Translations under genes and position numbers: made by a program | The notes under the pieces: generated by a model | The model's input: the letters and a program-made list of their open reading frames with translations, nothing else | What the model was told of the DNA's origin: nothing | Database searches by the model: none | Assembly (NCBI RefSeq): GCF_000317895.1 | Contig: NC_019567.1 | Location: 3,472,001-3,536,000 of the forward strand | Origin: Bdellovibrio bacteriovorus str. Tiberius | GTDB lineage: Bacteria > Bdellovibrionota > Bdellovibrionia > Bdellovibrionales > Bdellovibrionaceae | Reading direction: 5' to 3' | Length of the DNA: 64,000 bases | In this document: positions 33,226 to 42,095 of the stretch, in pieces | Layout of the letters: the number at the start of each line of letters is the position of its first letter | Position numbering within the stretch: the first letter of the stretch is position 1

Positions 33226-34008
33226 ACAACGTCCGCCCGTCTGACATAAAGCCCCTGCCAGATAAGTATCCAGACGACACTGATGAGACGGATACACATT
33301 TCTTAAAAGCTCCGTCGCCGCAGGAGCTGGTGTCCACAAAGATACATCCGCTGACTTTTGCGAATCATAGCGTTTGAAGAACTGCACCATCTCCACCCCG
33401 GTCTGTGCGGTGCGGGCGCAAAGCTCATTGCCACCACAAAGTGCCAGCACTTGCGGGTTGATTTCAGTGACCAGTTCCGGATGTGCTTTCAAAAACTGCG
33501 GCAGGCAATCTTTGGCTGCATAAAAGTCCGACTGTCCTTCTGAAGAAGACCACTCAGCACCGGTGAAAGTCTGGCGCGGTTCACCCGCGATCACGTGACC
33601 GATTTCATGACAAAGAATTCCCGCAAGCACCGGTAACGAAGCGCCGGGCGCGCGGGCCATACCGCCCCACAAGGAAACTTGCATGTAAGTGTCTTTATTC
33701 TGGGCAAACGCTGCAAAGTAAGGACTTTCCCATTCGGCTGGAACCAGCAGAGGTCTTCCCGTGCTGTTAAACACCGGCATGATGTATTTCACCTGAAATT
33801 CAGTCAGCAGTGCCCGGTATTGAGCCTCGGTCACATGCGAAACATTCGCGCTGCCGGGAGGCAGAAAGAAATATCCCGCTTCTTGCGCAAAAGACGCCCC
33901 TGAAGTGCGTGCCTTCAAAGGTTTCTGCGTCTGAACCATAAAAATGAGTCCCACCAGAAGAAGTGTCGCCAGAATGTAGGGAAGATATTTTTTAGTTTCG
34001 CGGCTCAT
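33187..34008 (-). CDS. Membrane-anchored zinc metalloprotease-like protein
   Basis: A 273-residue protein beginning with a short basic segment and one N-terminal membrane helix (about residues 9-26), so the main domain is probably periplasmic. The metal site HEIGH (134-138) is followed by the likely third ligand in SSSEGQSDFY (Glu157, Asp161), the gluzincin pattern. Several paired Cys occur in the last third (C168, LCGGNELC, CQTGGRCSAPAC), suggesting disulphides. A longer frame starts 99 bases upstream but lacks a convincing start. Substrate unknown. Convergent overlap with lgt by 39 bases. Confidence 0.8.
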   Translation of the reverse strand: MSRETKKYLPYILATLLLVGLIFMVQTQKPLKARTSGASFAQEAGYFFLPPGSANVSHVTEAQYRALLTEFQVKYIMPVFNSTGRPLLVPAEWESPYFAAFAQNKDTYMQVSLWGGMARAPGASLPVLAGILCHEIGHVIAGEPRQTFTGAEWSSSEGQSDFYAAKDCLPQFLKAHPELVTEINPQVLALCGGNELCARTAQTGVEMVQFFKRYDSQKSADVSLWTPAPAATELLRNVYPSHQCRLDTYLAGALCQTGGRCSAPACWFANHQE

Positions 34009-34207
34009 AGGGACAGCACCATACCATACTTCAGGATAAAGTCCCACCTTCAAAAGGTTGCATGAAAGTTTCCACCCACAGTGACAGAAAATGTTCTTGC
34101 CACTCAAGCTTGGTCACTGGAATCAAACCAAAGCTCATCTCTGGCAGGCACACATTCTGCTAAGACCCAACAGCGAGATATAATTTTTTGTAACTTCGGA
34201 GGATTCC

Positions 34208-34648
34208 ATGCGCGTATCTTTGACTGTTCTGTTGATGTCTTTTGTCTTTGCCAGCCAGGCCTCTGCCTCGGCTTTCGATTCTTTGAATGATCAAAAGCTG
34301 CAAGAGCAGGCCCTGACTTTATTGGAACAAAATGCCGGCACCATGCGCATGAGCGGCGAAGTTCATTCCCATGAAAAACTGACTGATATTCTGGCCAAAG
34401 TTCAGGCCTACAACGAAGAGATTCTGACCCGTCTTTCTGAAGGACAGGACTTGGAAGATATGAAAAGTGCCGTTTCCCACACCGACACCAAATGTACGAT
34501 CGACCAGGATGGCAGATCTGCCGTATGCAACCTGCTGATCAGCTACCGTCCCCTTGGTGAAACCAATGTTCGTTTCTATATCGATCTGGATGACGCCGGC
34601 AACGCTGTCGGTATTTCCGGCACCGCTGACATCACTCGCGGCGACTAA
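34208..34648 (+). CDS. Small exported protein
   Basis: A 146-residue protein with a signal peptide ending A-S-A-S-A (about residue 21). CGGAGG precedes the ATG by about 7 bases. The mature part starts with a helical, Leu/Gln/Glu-rich segment (about 22-80) and ends with a beta-rich segment with a Cys pair (TKCTIDQDGRSAVCNLLISY, likely disulphide) and FYIDLDDAGN. Family not recognised. It ends at a strong terminator and seems monocistronic. Confidence 0.8.
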   Translation: MRVSLTVLLMSFVFASQASASAFDSLNDQKLQEQALTLLEQNAGTMRMSGEVHSHEKLTDILAKVQAYNEEILTRLSEGQDLEDMKSAVSHTDTKCTIDQDGRSAVCNLLISYRPLGETNVRFYIDLDDAGNAVGISGTADITRGD

Positions 34649-34672
34649 TCCCCCAGTGCTTTCAACGAGTTC

Positions 34673-34703
34673 AAACCCTGTCTCAGTTTGAGACAGGGTT
34701 TTC
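34673..34703 (+). terminator. Terminator of the small exported-protein gene
   Basis: AAACCCTGTCTC (34673-34684) pairs perfectly with GAGACAGGGTTT (34690-34701) around a short loop AGTTT. TTT at the end of the stem adds a small T run (34699-34702). Confidence 0.8.
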
Positions 34704-34881
34704 CCATTCCGTTCAGGCGCTTGCCTTCGTTCGCAGTGACACAAATTGGCTGACCTTATAAATAAGTAAACAGGCTCAGACGTTCCATCTGCGATTAAAC
34801 GCTCTTTCAACATTCCCGCGCTCTGGCATGACTCATGTATTGCATTGTAAGTGAGGAAAAATATCGAGAGAGAGGTTTATT

Positions 34882-35592
34882 ATGAAAAGGATTATCGTAT
34901 CGTTTATCGCGATCTATAGCGCGCTGGTTTTAGCGGCGTGTGGAAAAAGTGGTGGTGGCGGTGGAAACACCAATACCGGTGTGATCCCTAACTGTGCTGT
35001 GGGCACTGTCTGGAATGGATCATCTTGCGTTGTGGTTAATGGCGGCGGCAACGTCGTAACCGGCCCAACCCAATTCTATGACTATAATTATTATGGTAAC
35101 AACACGAACTACCGCGGCAGCCTGAGCATTGTGAACAGTGGTGCTTATGCAACCTTCCTGAAAGAAGCGTTGGCAGTGTGTGGTCGTACTATCTGGGGTA
35201 TCGAAGCTGGCTTGGCCAAGTGTGAAAACTGGACATCCGGTTCCCTGATGGTTTCTTTCTCGATCGACGGTTCCATGAGACCGGTGATCAGATTTGAAGC
35301 ATACCCGGCTCCAAACTGGTATCAGTACACATTGAACCTGGGAATCAACGCTGGTGGAGTTGCTTTCAACCCGCTGATTCTTTCCAATAACAACACTTTC
35401 AGCCTTATCAACAACAGCAAAGGCTTTGAAATCCGCGCTCAGGGTTCTTACCTGAACGGTGGCGGCCTTCGCCTGATCCAAGTCATGGTAAAAGAAGGAA
35501 CTTTGGCGCAGAACCAGTTCGCGTACGAAGTTTACTTCCCGCACAATGGTGTCGCGACGAAGTTCGCAACAGGTGTTTTCAAGCGTTACTAA
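34882..35592 (+). CDS. Lipoprotein with Gly/Asn-rich linker
   Basis: A 236-residue predicted lipoprotein with lipobox LAAC (Cys20), followed by a Gly-rich linker (GKSGGGGGN), a Cys-containing N-terminal motif (CAVGTVWNGSSCVVVNGGGN) common in Bdellovibrio-type lipoproteins by my recollection, and a beta-rich C-terminal domain (about 100-236, two further Cys). GAGAGAGG precedes the ATG by about 7 bases. No enzyme motif is visible. Probably a surface or periplasmic lipoprotein of unknown role, transcribed on its own. Confidence 0.8.
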   Translation: MKRIIVSFIAIYSALVLAACGKSGGGGGNTNTGVIPNCAVGTVWNGSSCVVVNGGGNVVTGPTQFYDYNYYGNNTNYRGSLSIVNSGAYATFLKEALAVCGRTIWGIEAGLAKCENWTSGSLMVSFSIDGSMRPVIRFEAYPAPNWYQYTLNLGINAGGVAFNPLILSNNNTFSLINNSKGFEIRAQGSYLNGGGLRLIQVMVKEGTLAQNQFAYEVYFPHNGVATKFATGVFKRY

Positions 35593-35638
35593 GCTCTGCG
35601 TCTTGCACTGGGTGCGGGACTTGGAATAAATTCCGACT

Positions 35639-35860
35639 ATGACCGAATCTCAATCTCGACAGGTCAAATGCCCGCAATGCGGGCTTTTGGCTTTGTACTC
35701 AAGCGAAAATCCTTTCCGTCCTTTCTGCTCTGAAAGATGCAGACTTATTGATCTTGGCGAGTGGGCTTCTGAGTCCTACAGAATTCCCGTCAAAGATTCT
35801 TCAAGTGATGCTTTAACTTCCATGGATGATGATGATTATCCAGGCGAAGACAAACATTAG
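35639..35860 (+). CDS. yacG: DNA gyrase inhibitor YacG
   Basis: A 73-residue zinc-finger protein: CPQC near the N-terminus and CSERC 19 residues later (C..C...C...C ligands), then the conserved [16 protein letters not shown] stretch and an acidic tail. The family binds the GyrB subunit and blocks DNA binding by gyrase. Length is normal. It stands alone between a lipoprotein gene and the HU gene. Confidence 0.93.
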   Translation: MTESQSRQVKCPQCGLLALYSSENPFRPFCSERCRLIDLGEWASESYRIPVKDSSSDALTSMDDDDYPGEDKH

Positions 35861-35974
35861 CATCAGCCGCAAATCCACACTCAGAGACCTTTTCACATTT
35901 TGCAGTTGACGAAATTCTGATTATGGATTTTCATGGGGCTGTCATTGGATGACGAAGAGTTATCATCACGATTT

Positions 35975-35980
35975 TATAAT
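35975..35980 (+). promoter_or_regulatory. -10 element of the HU gene
   Basis: A perfect TATAAT in an AT-rich stretch (ATTTTATAATC) lies 41 bases before the HU start codon. No good -35 hexamer is seen at 17 bases, so it may rely on an extended -10 or an activator. The leader carries AAGAGGAG before the ATG. Confidence 0.5.
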
Positions 35981-36021
35981 CAACATCGGATACACAAACG
36001 TGTCCAACAAGAGGAGTTCAA

Positions 36022-36294
36022 ATGAACAAAGCTCAACTTATCGAAAAAATCGCTACTGAAACAAAAGTTTCCAAAGCTCAAGCAGAAGCAATCCTTGATT
36101 GCGCTGTAGAAAACATCAAAAAATCCGTTAAAAAAGGTGACGATGTTAAATTGGTTGGCTTCGGTACTTTCACTAAAGCTAAACGTAAAGCTCGCACTGG
36201 TCGCAATCCACAAACTGGTAAAGCGATCAAAATCCCTGCTGCATGGGCTCCGAAGTTCCGCGCAGGTGCTGAATTCAAATCTATGGTTAAGTAA
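36022..36294 (+). CDS. HU-family DNA-binding protein
   Basis: A 90-residue histone-like protein that bends and compacts DNA as a dimer. The whole HU consensus is visible: MNKAQLIEKIA, KAQAEAILDCAVENI, GDDVKLVGFGTF, the DNA-binding arm KARKARTGRNPQTGKAIKIPA and the final KFRAGAEFKSMVK. AAGAGGAG precedes the ATG at a normal distance. Its codon choice is narrower than that of its neighbours, suggesting high expression. A terminator follows. Confidence 0.96.
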   Translation: MNKAQLIEKIATETKVSKAQAEAILDCAVENIKKSVKKGDDVKLVGFGTFTKAKRKARTGRNPQTGKAIKIPAAWAPKFRAGAEFKSMVK

Positions 36295-36320
36295 TTAACC
36301 CCAGTATTTCGATTTCTGAA

Positions 36321-36348
36321 AAGGCGTCCCGCAAGGACGCCTTTTTTA
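36321..36348 (+). terminator. HU gene terminator
   Basis: Stem AAGGCGTCC (36321-36329) and GGACGCCTT (36335-36343) with loop CGCAA and a run of six T (36342-36347). Clear intrinsic terminator 27 bases after the HU stop. Confidence 0.9.
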
Positions 36349-36386
36349 TTTTGTCTCTATGATAATCCCGGGGTAGCCTTTATCCC

Positions 36387-37376
36387 ATGGCTCAGTTTGA
36401 TAAGAAAATTCAGAAAATTGGTGTGTACACAAGTGGCGGCGATGCGCCGGGCATGAATGCGGCAATCCGCGCAGTTGTCCGCGTGGGGATCTCACAAAAA
36501 CTTGAAGTGTACGGAATTCACAACGGCTATGTCGGCATGATCGAAAACAAGATCGAGCCATTGCAACTTCGCGACATGGCCAACATCATCCAGCGCGGCG
36601 GCACTATGCTTAAAACCGGCCGCTCCACCGATTTCATGCGTCCCGAAGGCCGCGCCCGCGCCGCTCAAAATATCAAAAACCTTGGTTTGGATGCTTTGGT
36701 CTGCATCGGCGGTGACGGATCCTTCCGCGGTGCTCATGCACTTTGGGAAGAACATCAGATCCCGGTGGTCGGCGTTCCCGGCACCATCGACAATGACATC
36801 TTTGGCAGTGATAAAACCATCGGCTTTGATACGGCTGTGAACACAGCTCTTGAAGCAATTGACCGCATTCGTGACACCGCTGCCTCTCACGATCGCTTGT
36901 TCATCGTTGAAGTGATGGGCCGAAATTCTGGTTTCATCGCGTCTCACGTGGGCCTTGCTGGTGGTGCGGAAGAAATCTTCACTCCCGACGCCAACACCAC
37001 TGTTGAAAAAGCCATCGACCGCATCAACGAAGCCAAGTCCCGCGGCAAAACCAGCAGTATTATCATCACCGCCGAAGGACAGAAGCCAGGCCGCGCGTAT
37101 GATCTTGCTGATGCCATTCGCAAAAAATCCGGCATGGACGCAAAAGTCTGTATTCTTGGTCACCAACAACGTGGTGGCTCCCCGACTGCGGCCGACCGTA
37201 TTCTTGCCAGCCGCATGGGTGCTGCCGCTGTGGACGCTTTGTTCAAAGGTTATTGCGACGTTATGATCGGCACTGAAGGTGAACGACTTATTCAGGTGCC
37301 TTTGGAACTCGTGTACAAGAACGAAAAGAAAAACCAGCTGGATCTGATCTCGCTGGCGAGTGTTCTGGCAACTTAG
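36387..37376 (+). CDS. pfkA: 6-phosphofructokinase
   Basis: Phosphorylates fructose 6-phosphate in glycolysis. At 329 residues it has the family signature KIGVYTSGGDAPGMNAAIRAVVR near the N-terminus, the phosphoryl-binding loop CIGGDGSFRGA, the catalytic segment PGTIDNDIFGSDKTIGFDTA, and the substrate-binding VMGRNSGF and GHQQRGGSPTAADR. The GGDGS loop (rather than GGDDS) suggests ATP rather than pyrophosphate as donor. A -10-like TATGATAAT at 36358-36366 lies upstream. It appears monocistronic between the HU gene and the amino-acid transporter operon. Confidence 0.95.
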   Translation: MAQFDKKIQKIGVYTSGGDAPGMNAAIRAVVRVGISQKLEVYGIHNGYVGMIENKIEPLQLRDMANIIQRGGTMLKTGRSTDFMRPEGRARAAQNIKNLGLDALVCIGGDGSFRGAHALWEEHQIPVVGVPGTIDNDIFGSDKTIGFDTAVNTALEAIDRIRDTAASHDRLFIVEVMGRNSGFIASHVGLAGGAEEIFTPDANTTVEKAIDRINEAKSRGKTSSIIITAEGQKPGRAYDLADAIRKKSGMDAKVCILGHQQRGGSPTAADRILASRMGAAAVDALFKGYCDVMIGTEGERLIQVPLELVYKNEKKNQLDLISLASVLAT

Positions 37377-37465
37377 ACCCGTCCTCACGTTTTTACCTTG
37401 ACCTCGACTGTAGGAGCTTGAATTCTATGGAGTATTCCATTTAAGCAACCCACAGCGAGGTCCAC

Positions 37466-38587
37466 ATGAAAAAACTCCTCTTGGCTCTGATTTTGGTTCT
37501 GCCACTTATCAGCGGCTGCACCAAAAAAGAAAATGAAATTGTGATCGGTGAATACGATTCCCTGACTGGAAGCGATGCCACATTCGGACTTAGCTCCAAC
37601 AAAGGTGTGCGCCTGGCTTTGGATGAAATCAACGCCGCAGGCGGAGTCAAAGGCAAAAAAATCAGCCTGGTGACTTTGGACGATCAGGGTAAAAACGAAG
37701 AGGCAGCTTCCGCAGTAACCCGTCTGATCACTCAAAACAACGTCGTAGCTGTCATCGGTGGCGTTGCCAGCGGCAGATCCAAAGCGGCGGCTCCGATTGC
37801 CCAGTCCAACAAAGTTCCTTTTGTTTCCCCTGCTTCCACAAATCCCGATGTGACCAAAGCCGGTGATTATGTCTTCCGCGTCTGTTTCATCGACCCATTC
37901 CAGGGCATGGTGATGGCAAAGTTCGCGAAAGAAAACCTGAAGATCAAAAAAGCCGCGATCCTGCGTGACGTGAAAAACGACTACAGCGTGGGTCTGGCCG
38001 ACGTGTTCGCTGCGGAATTCAAAAAAGGCGGCGGCGAAATCGTTGCGGACCTGAGCTATCAGGCCGGCGACATCGACTTCAAAGCCCAGCTGACTCAGAT
38101 CCGCTCTAAAAATCCGGAAGCGATTTATGTTCCGGGTTATTACACTGAAGTGGGTCTGATTGCCCAACAAGCCCGCCAATTGGGTGTGAAAGTGCCTTTG
38201 ATGGGTGGTGACGGATGGGATTCTGACAAATTGTACGAGATCGGCAAAGAAGCCATCAACGGCAACTATTACTCCAACCACTACACCACTGAATCCACGG
38301 ATCCAGCGGTGACTGAGTTTATCAAAAAGTTCAAAGCCAAGTACAATGAAACTCCGGATGCTTTGGCGGCTTTGGGTTACGATGCCGCGAAAATCCTGGT
38401 GGCAGCGATTGAGCGCGCGCCAGACTTGTCAGGCAAAGCCATTCGTGATGAACTATCCAAGACAAAAGATTTCCCTGGTGTGACCGGGAAAATCAGCCTG
38501 AATGAAAACCGTGACGCTGTGAAAAGTGCGGTGGTCATCCAGGTCGACGGTAACAACCGCAAGTTTGTGACCACTATCACCCCATAA
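37466..38587 (+). CDS. livK: Branched-chain amino-acid-type ABC transporter substrate-binding lipoprotein
   Basis: A 373-residue lipoprotein (lipobox ISGC, Cys18) of the Leu/Ile/Val-binding type I periplasmic-binding fold: IVIGEYDSLTGSDATFG, a DEINAAGG loop, PFVSPASTNPDVTKAG, SVGLADVFAAEFKKGGGEI, and a C-lobe ending in a NRKFV strand. As a lipoprotein rather than a free periplasmic protein it is tethered, which is less common among Gram-negatives. First gene of the livKHMGF operon; ligand may be branched-chain or other neutral amino acids. Confidence 0.92.
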   Translation: MKKLLLALILVLPLISGCTKKENEIVIGEYDSLTGSDATFGLSSNKGVRLALDEINAAGGVKGKKISLVTLDDQGKNEEAASAVTRLITQNNVVAVIGGVASGRSKAAAPIAQSNKVPFVSPASTNPDVTKAGDYVFRVCFIDPFQGMVMAKFAKENLKIKKAAILRDVKNDYSVGLADVFAAEFKKGGGEIVADLSYQAGDIDFKAQLTQIRSKNPEAIYVPGYYTEVGLIAQQARQLGVKVPLMGGDGWDSDKLYEIGKEAINGNYYSNHYTTESTDPAVTEFIKKFKAKYNETPDALAALGYDAAKILVAAIERAPDLSGKAIRDELSKTKDFPGVTGKISLNENRDAVKSAVVIQVDGNNRKFVTTITP

Positions 38588-38595
38588 GGACGTGC

Positions 38596-39498
38596 ATGCA
38601 GGATTTCGTACAGCATTTGATCAACGGAGTAAGCCTTGGATCCATCTACGCATTGATCGCCCTGGGCTACACGATGGTGTACGGAATTCTGAAAATGATC
38701 AACTTCGCCCACTCGGATGTTTACATGGTGGGCGCCTTTGCCGCCTACTATTTCGCCCGCTGGCTGGGAATTGAAAACAACCCCGGCTTCAGCACTCTTC
38801 TGACTTTAATTGTCATCACGATGATCTGCTGCAGCCTGCTGGGGCTGGTGATTGAACGTCTGGCATATCGTCCTTTAAGAAATTCACCAAAACTAAATGT
38901 CCTGATCACTGCCATCGGCGTCAGTCTGTTTTTGCAATATTCCGGTCAGGTGGTTTTTGGAGCCGATCCCAAAGTGTTTCCTGAAGTCATGAAAGACTTT
39001 GTGATCTTCTCTATCGGTGTTGTTGAAATCCGCTCTTTTGATGTGACGGTTCTGGGTGTGGGTATTGTCGCCATGCTGGGACTGCAGTTCCTGTTATTCA
39101 AAACAAAAATCGGCCGCGCCATGCGTGCGGTCAGCGCCAACCCGATGGTGGCAAGCCTGATGGGTGTGAACCCGGACCGAATTATTGCTTTCACCTTTAT
39201 TGTCGGATCTTCGTTGGCTGGTGTCGGCAGTGTTCTGGTCGGCATGAAATATCCCAAAATTGACCCCCTGATGGGCATGATGATCGGAATGAAGGCGTTT
39301 GTTGCCGCCGTCCTGGGTGGCATCGGCAACGTCGGCGGTGCGGTTCTGGGTGCGATGATCATGGGCCTTTCGGAAGAAATGGTCGTGGCTTATCTTTCAA
39401 GCACCTATCGCGATGCTTTGGCCTTCGGAATTCTGATTGTGATTTTGATCTTTAAGCCGGCGGGTCTGCTGGGTAAATACTCTGTGGAGAAGGTCTGA
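38596..39498 (+). CDS. livH: Branched-chain amino-acid ABC permease LivH
   Basis: A 300-residue inner-membrane permease with about eight helices. The family opening DFVQHLINGVSLGSIYALIALGYTMVYGIL is clear, as are ERLAYRPLR and the coupling-loop glycine motif AAVLGGIGNVGGAVLGA. It follows livK by 8 bases and shares one base with livM. With LivM it forms the transmembrane channel of the importer. Confidence 0.95.
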   Translation: MQDFVQHLINGVSLGSIYALIALGYTMVYGILKMINFAHSDVYMVGAFAAYYFARWLGIENNPGFSTLLTLIVITMICCSLLGLVIERLAYRPLRNSPKLNVLITAIGVSLFLQYSGQVVFGADPKVFPEVMKDFVIFSIGVVEIRSFDVTVLGVGIVAMLGLQFLLFKTKIGRAMRAVSANPMVASLMGVNPDRIIAFTFIVGSSLAGVGSVLVGMKYPKIDPLMGMMIGMKAFVAAVLGGIGNVGGAVLGAMIMGLSEEMVVAYLSSTYRDALAFGILIVILIFKPAGLLGKYSVEKV

Positions 39499-40469
39499 TG
39501 AAAGCCTTAAAAAACCCGGCACTGGCACTTATCTGCCTGGCTATTCTGGGGTTCGGATTGGATTTCGGCGTTAATGCCTACATCAAACTGATCCTGCTTT
39601 TTGCCACGGTGAACTGTCTGCTGTCCATGAGCTTGAACCTGGTCAACGGTTACACCGGCCAGTTTTCTTTGGGACACGCGGGCTTTATGGCGATCGGTGC
39701 ATATTTTTCGGCCTACGCCTCCACCAAGTGGGGCTTCCTGCCTGAATCCATGCAATTGGTGCAGTCCTTTATCTTTGTGATCGGTGCCGGCCTTGCCGCG
39801 GCGGTGGCGGGATTTCTGGTGGGTCTGCCATCTTTGCGCCTGAAAGGTGATTACCTTGCCATTGTCACTTTGGGTTTTGGTGAAATCATTCGCGTGGCCC
39901 TTTTGAACATGGATTTCGTGGGTGGACCGCGCGGTCTTTCCGGCATTCCAAGCTTTGGAACTTTCCCGTTTGCCTTTATGTTTGCTTCGGTGTGGCTGGT
40001 GATTTGTTTCTTCACCATCTGGCGGGTCATGCATTCCAGTCACGGGCGCGGGTTCTTGAGCGTGCGTGAAGACGAAATCGCCGCGGAAGCCATGGGCATA
40101 AACACCACACGCATGAAAGTAAAAGCCTTTGTGCTTTCAAGCTTCTTTGCCGGTGTGGCGGGGGCATTGTTTGCGCATTTTACCAATTTCATCAATCCAT
40201 CGTCTTTCACCTTCCTGCAAAGTGTGAATGCCGTGATCATGGTTGTTCTGGGCGGCATGGGGTCCATGACCGGATCCATCGTGGCCGCGGTCATTATCAC
40301 CGTATTGCCTGAAGCTTTGCGTCCGCTGCAGGAACTGACTGGTGTCGATCTGCGCATGGTGATTTATTCCCTGGCTTTGATTCTTATGATGATTCTTCGA
40401 CCAAAAGGTTTGTTCGGGGATTTGGAAATCAGCGATGTTTGGAGAAAATATGTCCGACGTTCTGCTTGA
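39498..40469 (+). CDS. livM: Branched-chain amino-acid ABC permease LivM
   Basis: A 323-residue permease with about ten membrane helices. Family blocks include SLNLVNGYTGQFSLGHAGFMAIGAY, the SLRLKGDYLAIVTLGFGEI loop, GPRGLSGIP and VVLGGMGSMTGSIVAA. The 3' end overlaps the livG coding region by 20 bases, so the operon is tightly coupled. Partner of LivH. Confidence 0.95.
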   Translation: MKALKNPALALICLAILGFGLDFGVNAYIKLILLFATVNCLLSMSLNLVNGYTGQFSLGHAGFMAIGAYFSAYASTKWGFLPESMQLVQSFIFVIGAGLAAAVAGFLVGLPSLRLKGDYLAIVTLGFGEIIRVALLNMDFVGGPRGLSGIPSFGTFPFAFMFASVWLVICFFTIWRVMHSSHGRGFLSVREDEIAAEAMGINTTRMKVKAFVLSSFFAGVAGALFAHFTNFINPSSFTFLQSVNAVIMVVLGGMGSMTGSIVAAVIITVLPEALRPLQELTGVDLRMVIYSLALILMMILRPKGLFGDLEISDVWRKYVRRSA

Positions 40470-41226
40470 GGCCCGCAAGATCACCATGCAGTTTGGCGGT
40501 CTGAAGGCCGTTGACTCGCTGGAGTTCCAAATCAAAAAAGGCCAGCTGGCTGGTTTGATCGGTCCGAACGGTGCCGGCAAGACCACGGTGTTTAATATGC
40601 TGACCGGGGTTTATCAGCCCACGTCCGGCGAAGTCACCCTGGAAGGCCAAAGCCTGAAGGGCCTGGCTCCTTATGAAATTTCCCACCGCGGGGTCACGCG
40701 CACCTTCCAGAACATTCGTCTGTTTAAAAACCTGACTGTTCTGGACAATGTTCTGATCGCCGGTCACCAGCATGTTCGTTATGGTTTGTTCGATACTTTG
40801 TTTCAGACCGATTCTTTCCGGGTGGATGAACAACGTCTGCAGGAAAAGGCGATTGATCTTTTAAAGATCTTCAAACTGCAGGACAAAGCCCATAAACCGG
40901 CCACATCCCTTCCATACGGTGAACAGCGCAAACTTGAAATCGTGCGCGCGCTGGCGACTGATCCAAAGATCATTCTTTTGGATGAACCGGCAGCCGGCAT
41001 GAACCATTCAGAAACCCACCATCTGATGGAAACCATTGCGAAGATCCGCGAAGATTTCAAACTGACCGTACTGTTAATTGAACACGACATGAAGCTGGTG
41101 ATGGGAATCTGTGAAAACATCATCGTTCTGGATCACGGCGTGAAGATCGAAGAAGGGGCCCCGCAAAAAGTGCAAAGCTCCCAACGTGTGATCGAAGCCT
41201 ATCTGGGCGTTGAGGAGGCCGAATGA
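40450..41226 (+). CDS. livG: Branched-chain amino-acid ABC ATPase LivG
   Basis: A 258-residue ATPase: Walker A GPNGAGKTT, the LivG-specific segment GVTRTFQNIRLF, signature LPYGEQRKLEIVRAL, Walker B ILLDEPAAGMNHSET and H-loop EHDMKLVMG. I chose the ATG at 40450, since GGAG lies 5 bases upstream; an ATG 15 bases earlier is in frame. It overlaps livM on one side and livF on the other (ATGA, 41223-41226). It hydrolyses ATP for import. Confidence 0.95.
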   Translation: MSDVLLEARKITMQFGGLKAVDSLEFQIKKGQLAGLIGPNGAGKTTVFNMLTGVYQPTSGEVTLEGQSLKGLAPYEISHRGVTRTFQNIRLFKNLTVLDNVLIAGHQHVRYGLFDTLFQTDSFRVDEQRLQEKAIDLLKIFKLQDKAHKPATSLPYGEQRKLEIVRALATDPKIILLDEPAAGMNHSETHHLMETIAKIREDFKLTVLLIEHDMKLVMGICENIIVLDHGVKIEEGAPQKVQSSQRVIEAYLGVEEAE

Positions 41227-41936
41227 ATCCATTATTGACCGTTGAAAATCTGGATGTTTATTACGGCTCTATTCACGCTTTAAAAGGCATCAACTTTACT
41301 GTCAATGAAGGCGAAGTGGTGTCCCTGATCGGCGCCAACGGTGCAGGCAAAACCACCACCTTGCGTGCGATTTCCGGCATTGTTCCCAGTCAGGGCAACA
41401 TCCGTTTCCGCGGTGAGGACTTGAATAAAGTTTCCACCTTCAAGCGCGTGGGTCTGGGCATTGCCCAGTCTCCGGAAGGCCGTGGTGTCTTCCCGCAAAT
41501 GAGTGTGCTTGAAAATCTGGAGATGGGGGCCTACTCCCGATCGGACAAAACCAAAATCAAACAAGATCTGGAAATGTGCTTAACTCTGTTCCCAAGAATG
41601 AAAGAGCGTATTTCCCAGATGGCCGGAACCCTTTCCGGAGGCGAGCAGCAGATGCTGGCTATCAGCCGCGCACTGATGGCAAAGCCACGCTTGTTGCTGC
41701 TGGATGAACCTTCCCTGGGGCTGGCTCCGCTGATTGTGGCGCAGATTTTTGAAATCGTAAAAAAGCTGAATCAGGAAGAAGGCATGACCGTCCTTTTGGT
41801 TGAACAAAATGCGCGTATGGCGCTGAAAATTTCCCATCGCGCTTACGTGCTAGAGTGCGGTCGCATTGTGATGCAGGACTCTGCCCAAAGCCTTCTGAAC
41901 AACGACGAAGTCCGCAAAAGCTATCTGGGAGTCTAG
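41223..41936 (+). CDS. livF: Branched-chain amino-acid ABC ATPase LivF
   Basis: A 237-residue ATPase, paired with LivG. Visible are the LivF opening VENLDVYYGSIHALKGI, Walker A GANGAGKTT, the GLGIAQSPEGRGVFPQMSVLENLEMGAY stretch that marks LivF, signature LSGGEQQMLAISRAL, and Walker B LLLLDEPSLGLAP. Last gene of the liv operon; no strong terminator is visible in the 158 bases that follow. Confidence 0.95.
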   Translation: MNPLLTVENLDVYYGSIHALKGINFTVNEGEVVSLIGANGAGKTTTLRAISGIVPSQGNIRFRGEDLNKVSTFKRVGLGIAQSPEGRGVFPQMSVLENLEMGAYSRSDKTKIKQDLEMCLTLFPRMKERISQMAGTLSGGEQQMLAISRALMAKPRLLLLDEPSLGLAPLIVAQIFEIVKKLNQEEGMTVLLVEQNARMALKISHRAYVLECGRIVMQDSAQSLLNNDEVRKSYLGV

Positions 41937-42062
41937 CTGTTTACTATGGGGACCTTTACGTCGCCTTCGATTTCAAGACCATGGCATTGCAAAGTATTCC
42001 GCGGACACTTTCTCTGGAACATTCATGTTGTCTCAAACTGAGATTGAACCTGTCTAAGTCTT

Positions 42063-42068
42063 TATAAT
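42063..42068 (+). promoter_or_regulatory. -10-like TATAAT before the RCC1 lipoprotein gene
   Basis: A perfect TATAAT lies 28 bases before the ATG, with an unremarkable -35 region (TTGAAC is only 13 bases upstream). The start has only a weak ribosome site. It may be the promoter of the lipoprotein gene. Confidence 0.35.
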
Positions 42069-42095
42069 TGCTTCCAAATATCCGATCAGAACAGC

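Noticed and set aside
34830-34875. A sigma54-type promoter (GGCATG...TTGCA) before the 34882 lipoprotein
   Set aside because: The distance between the two conserved dinucleotides is 15 bases, where about 10 is required.
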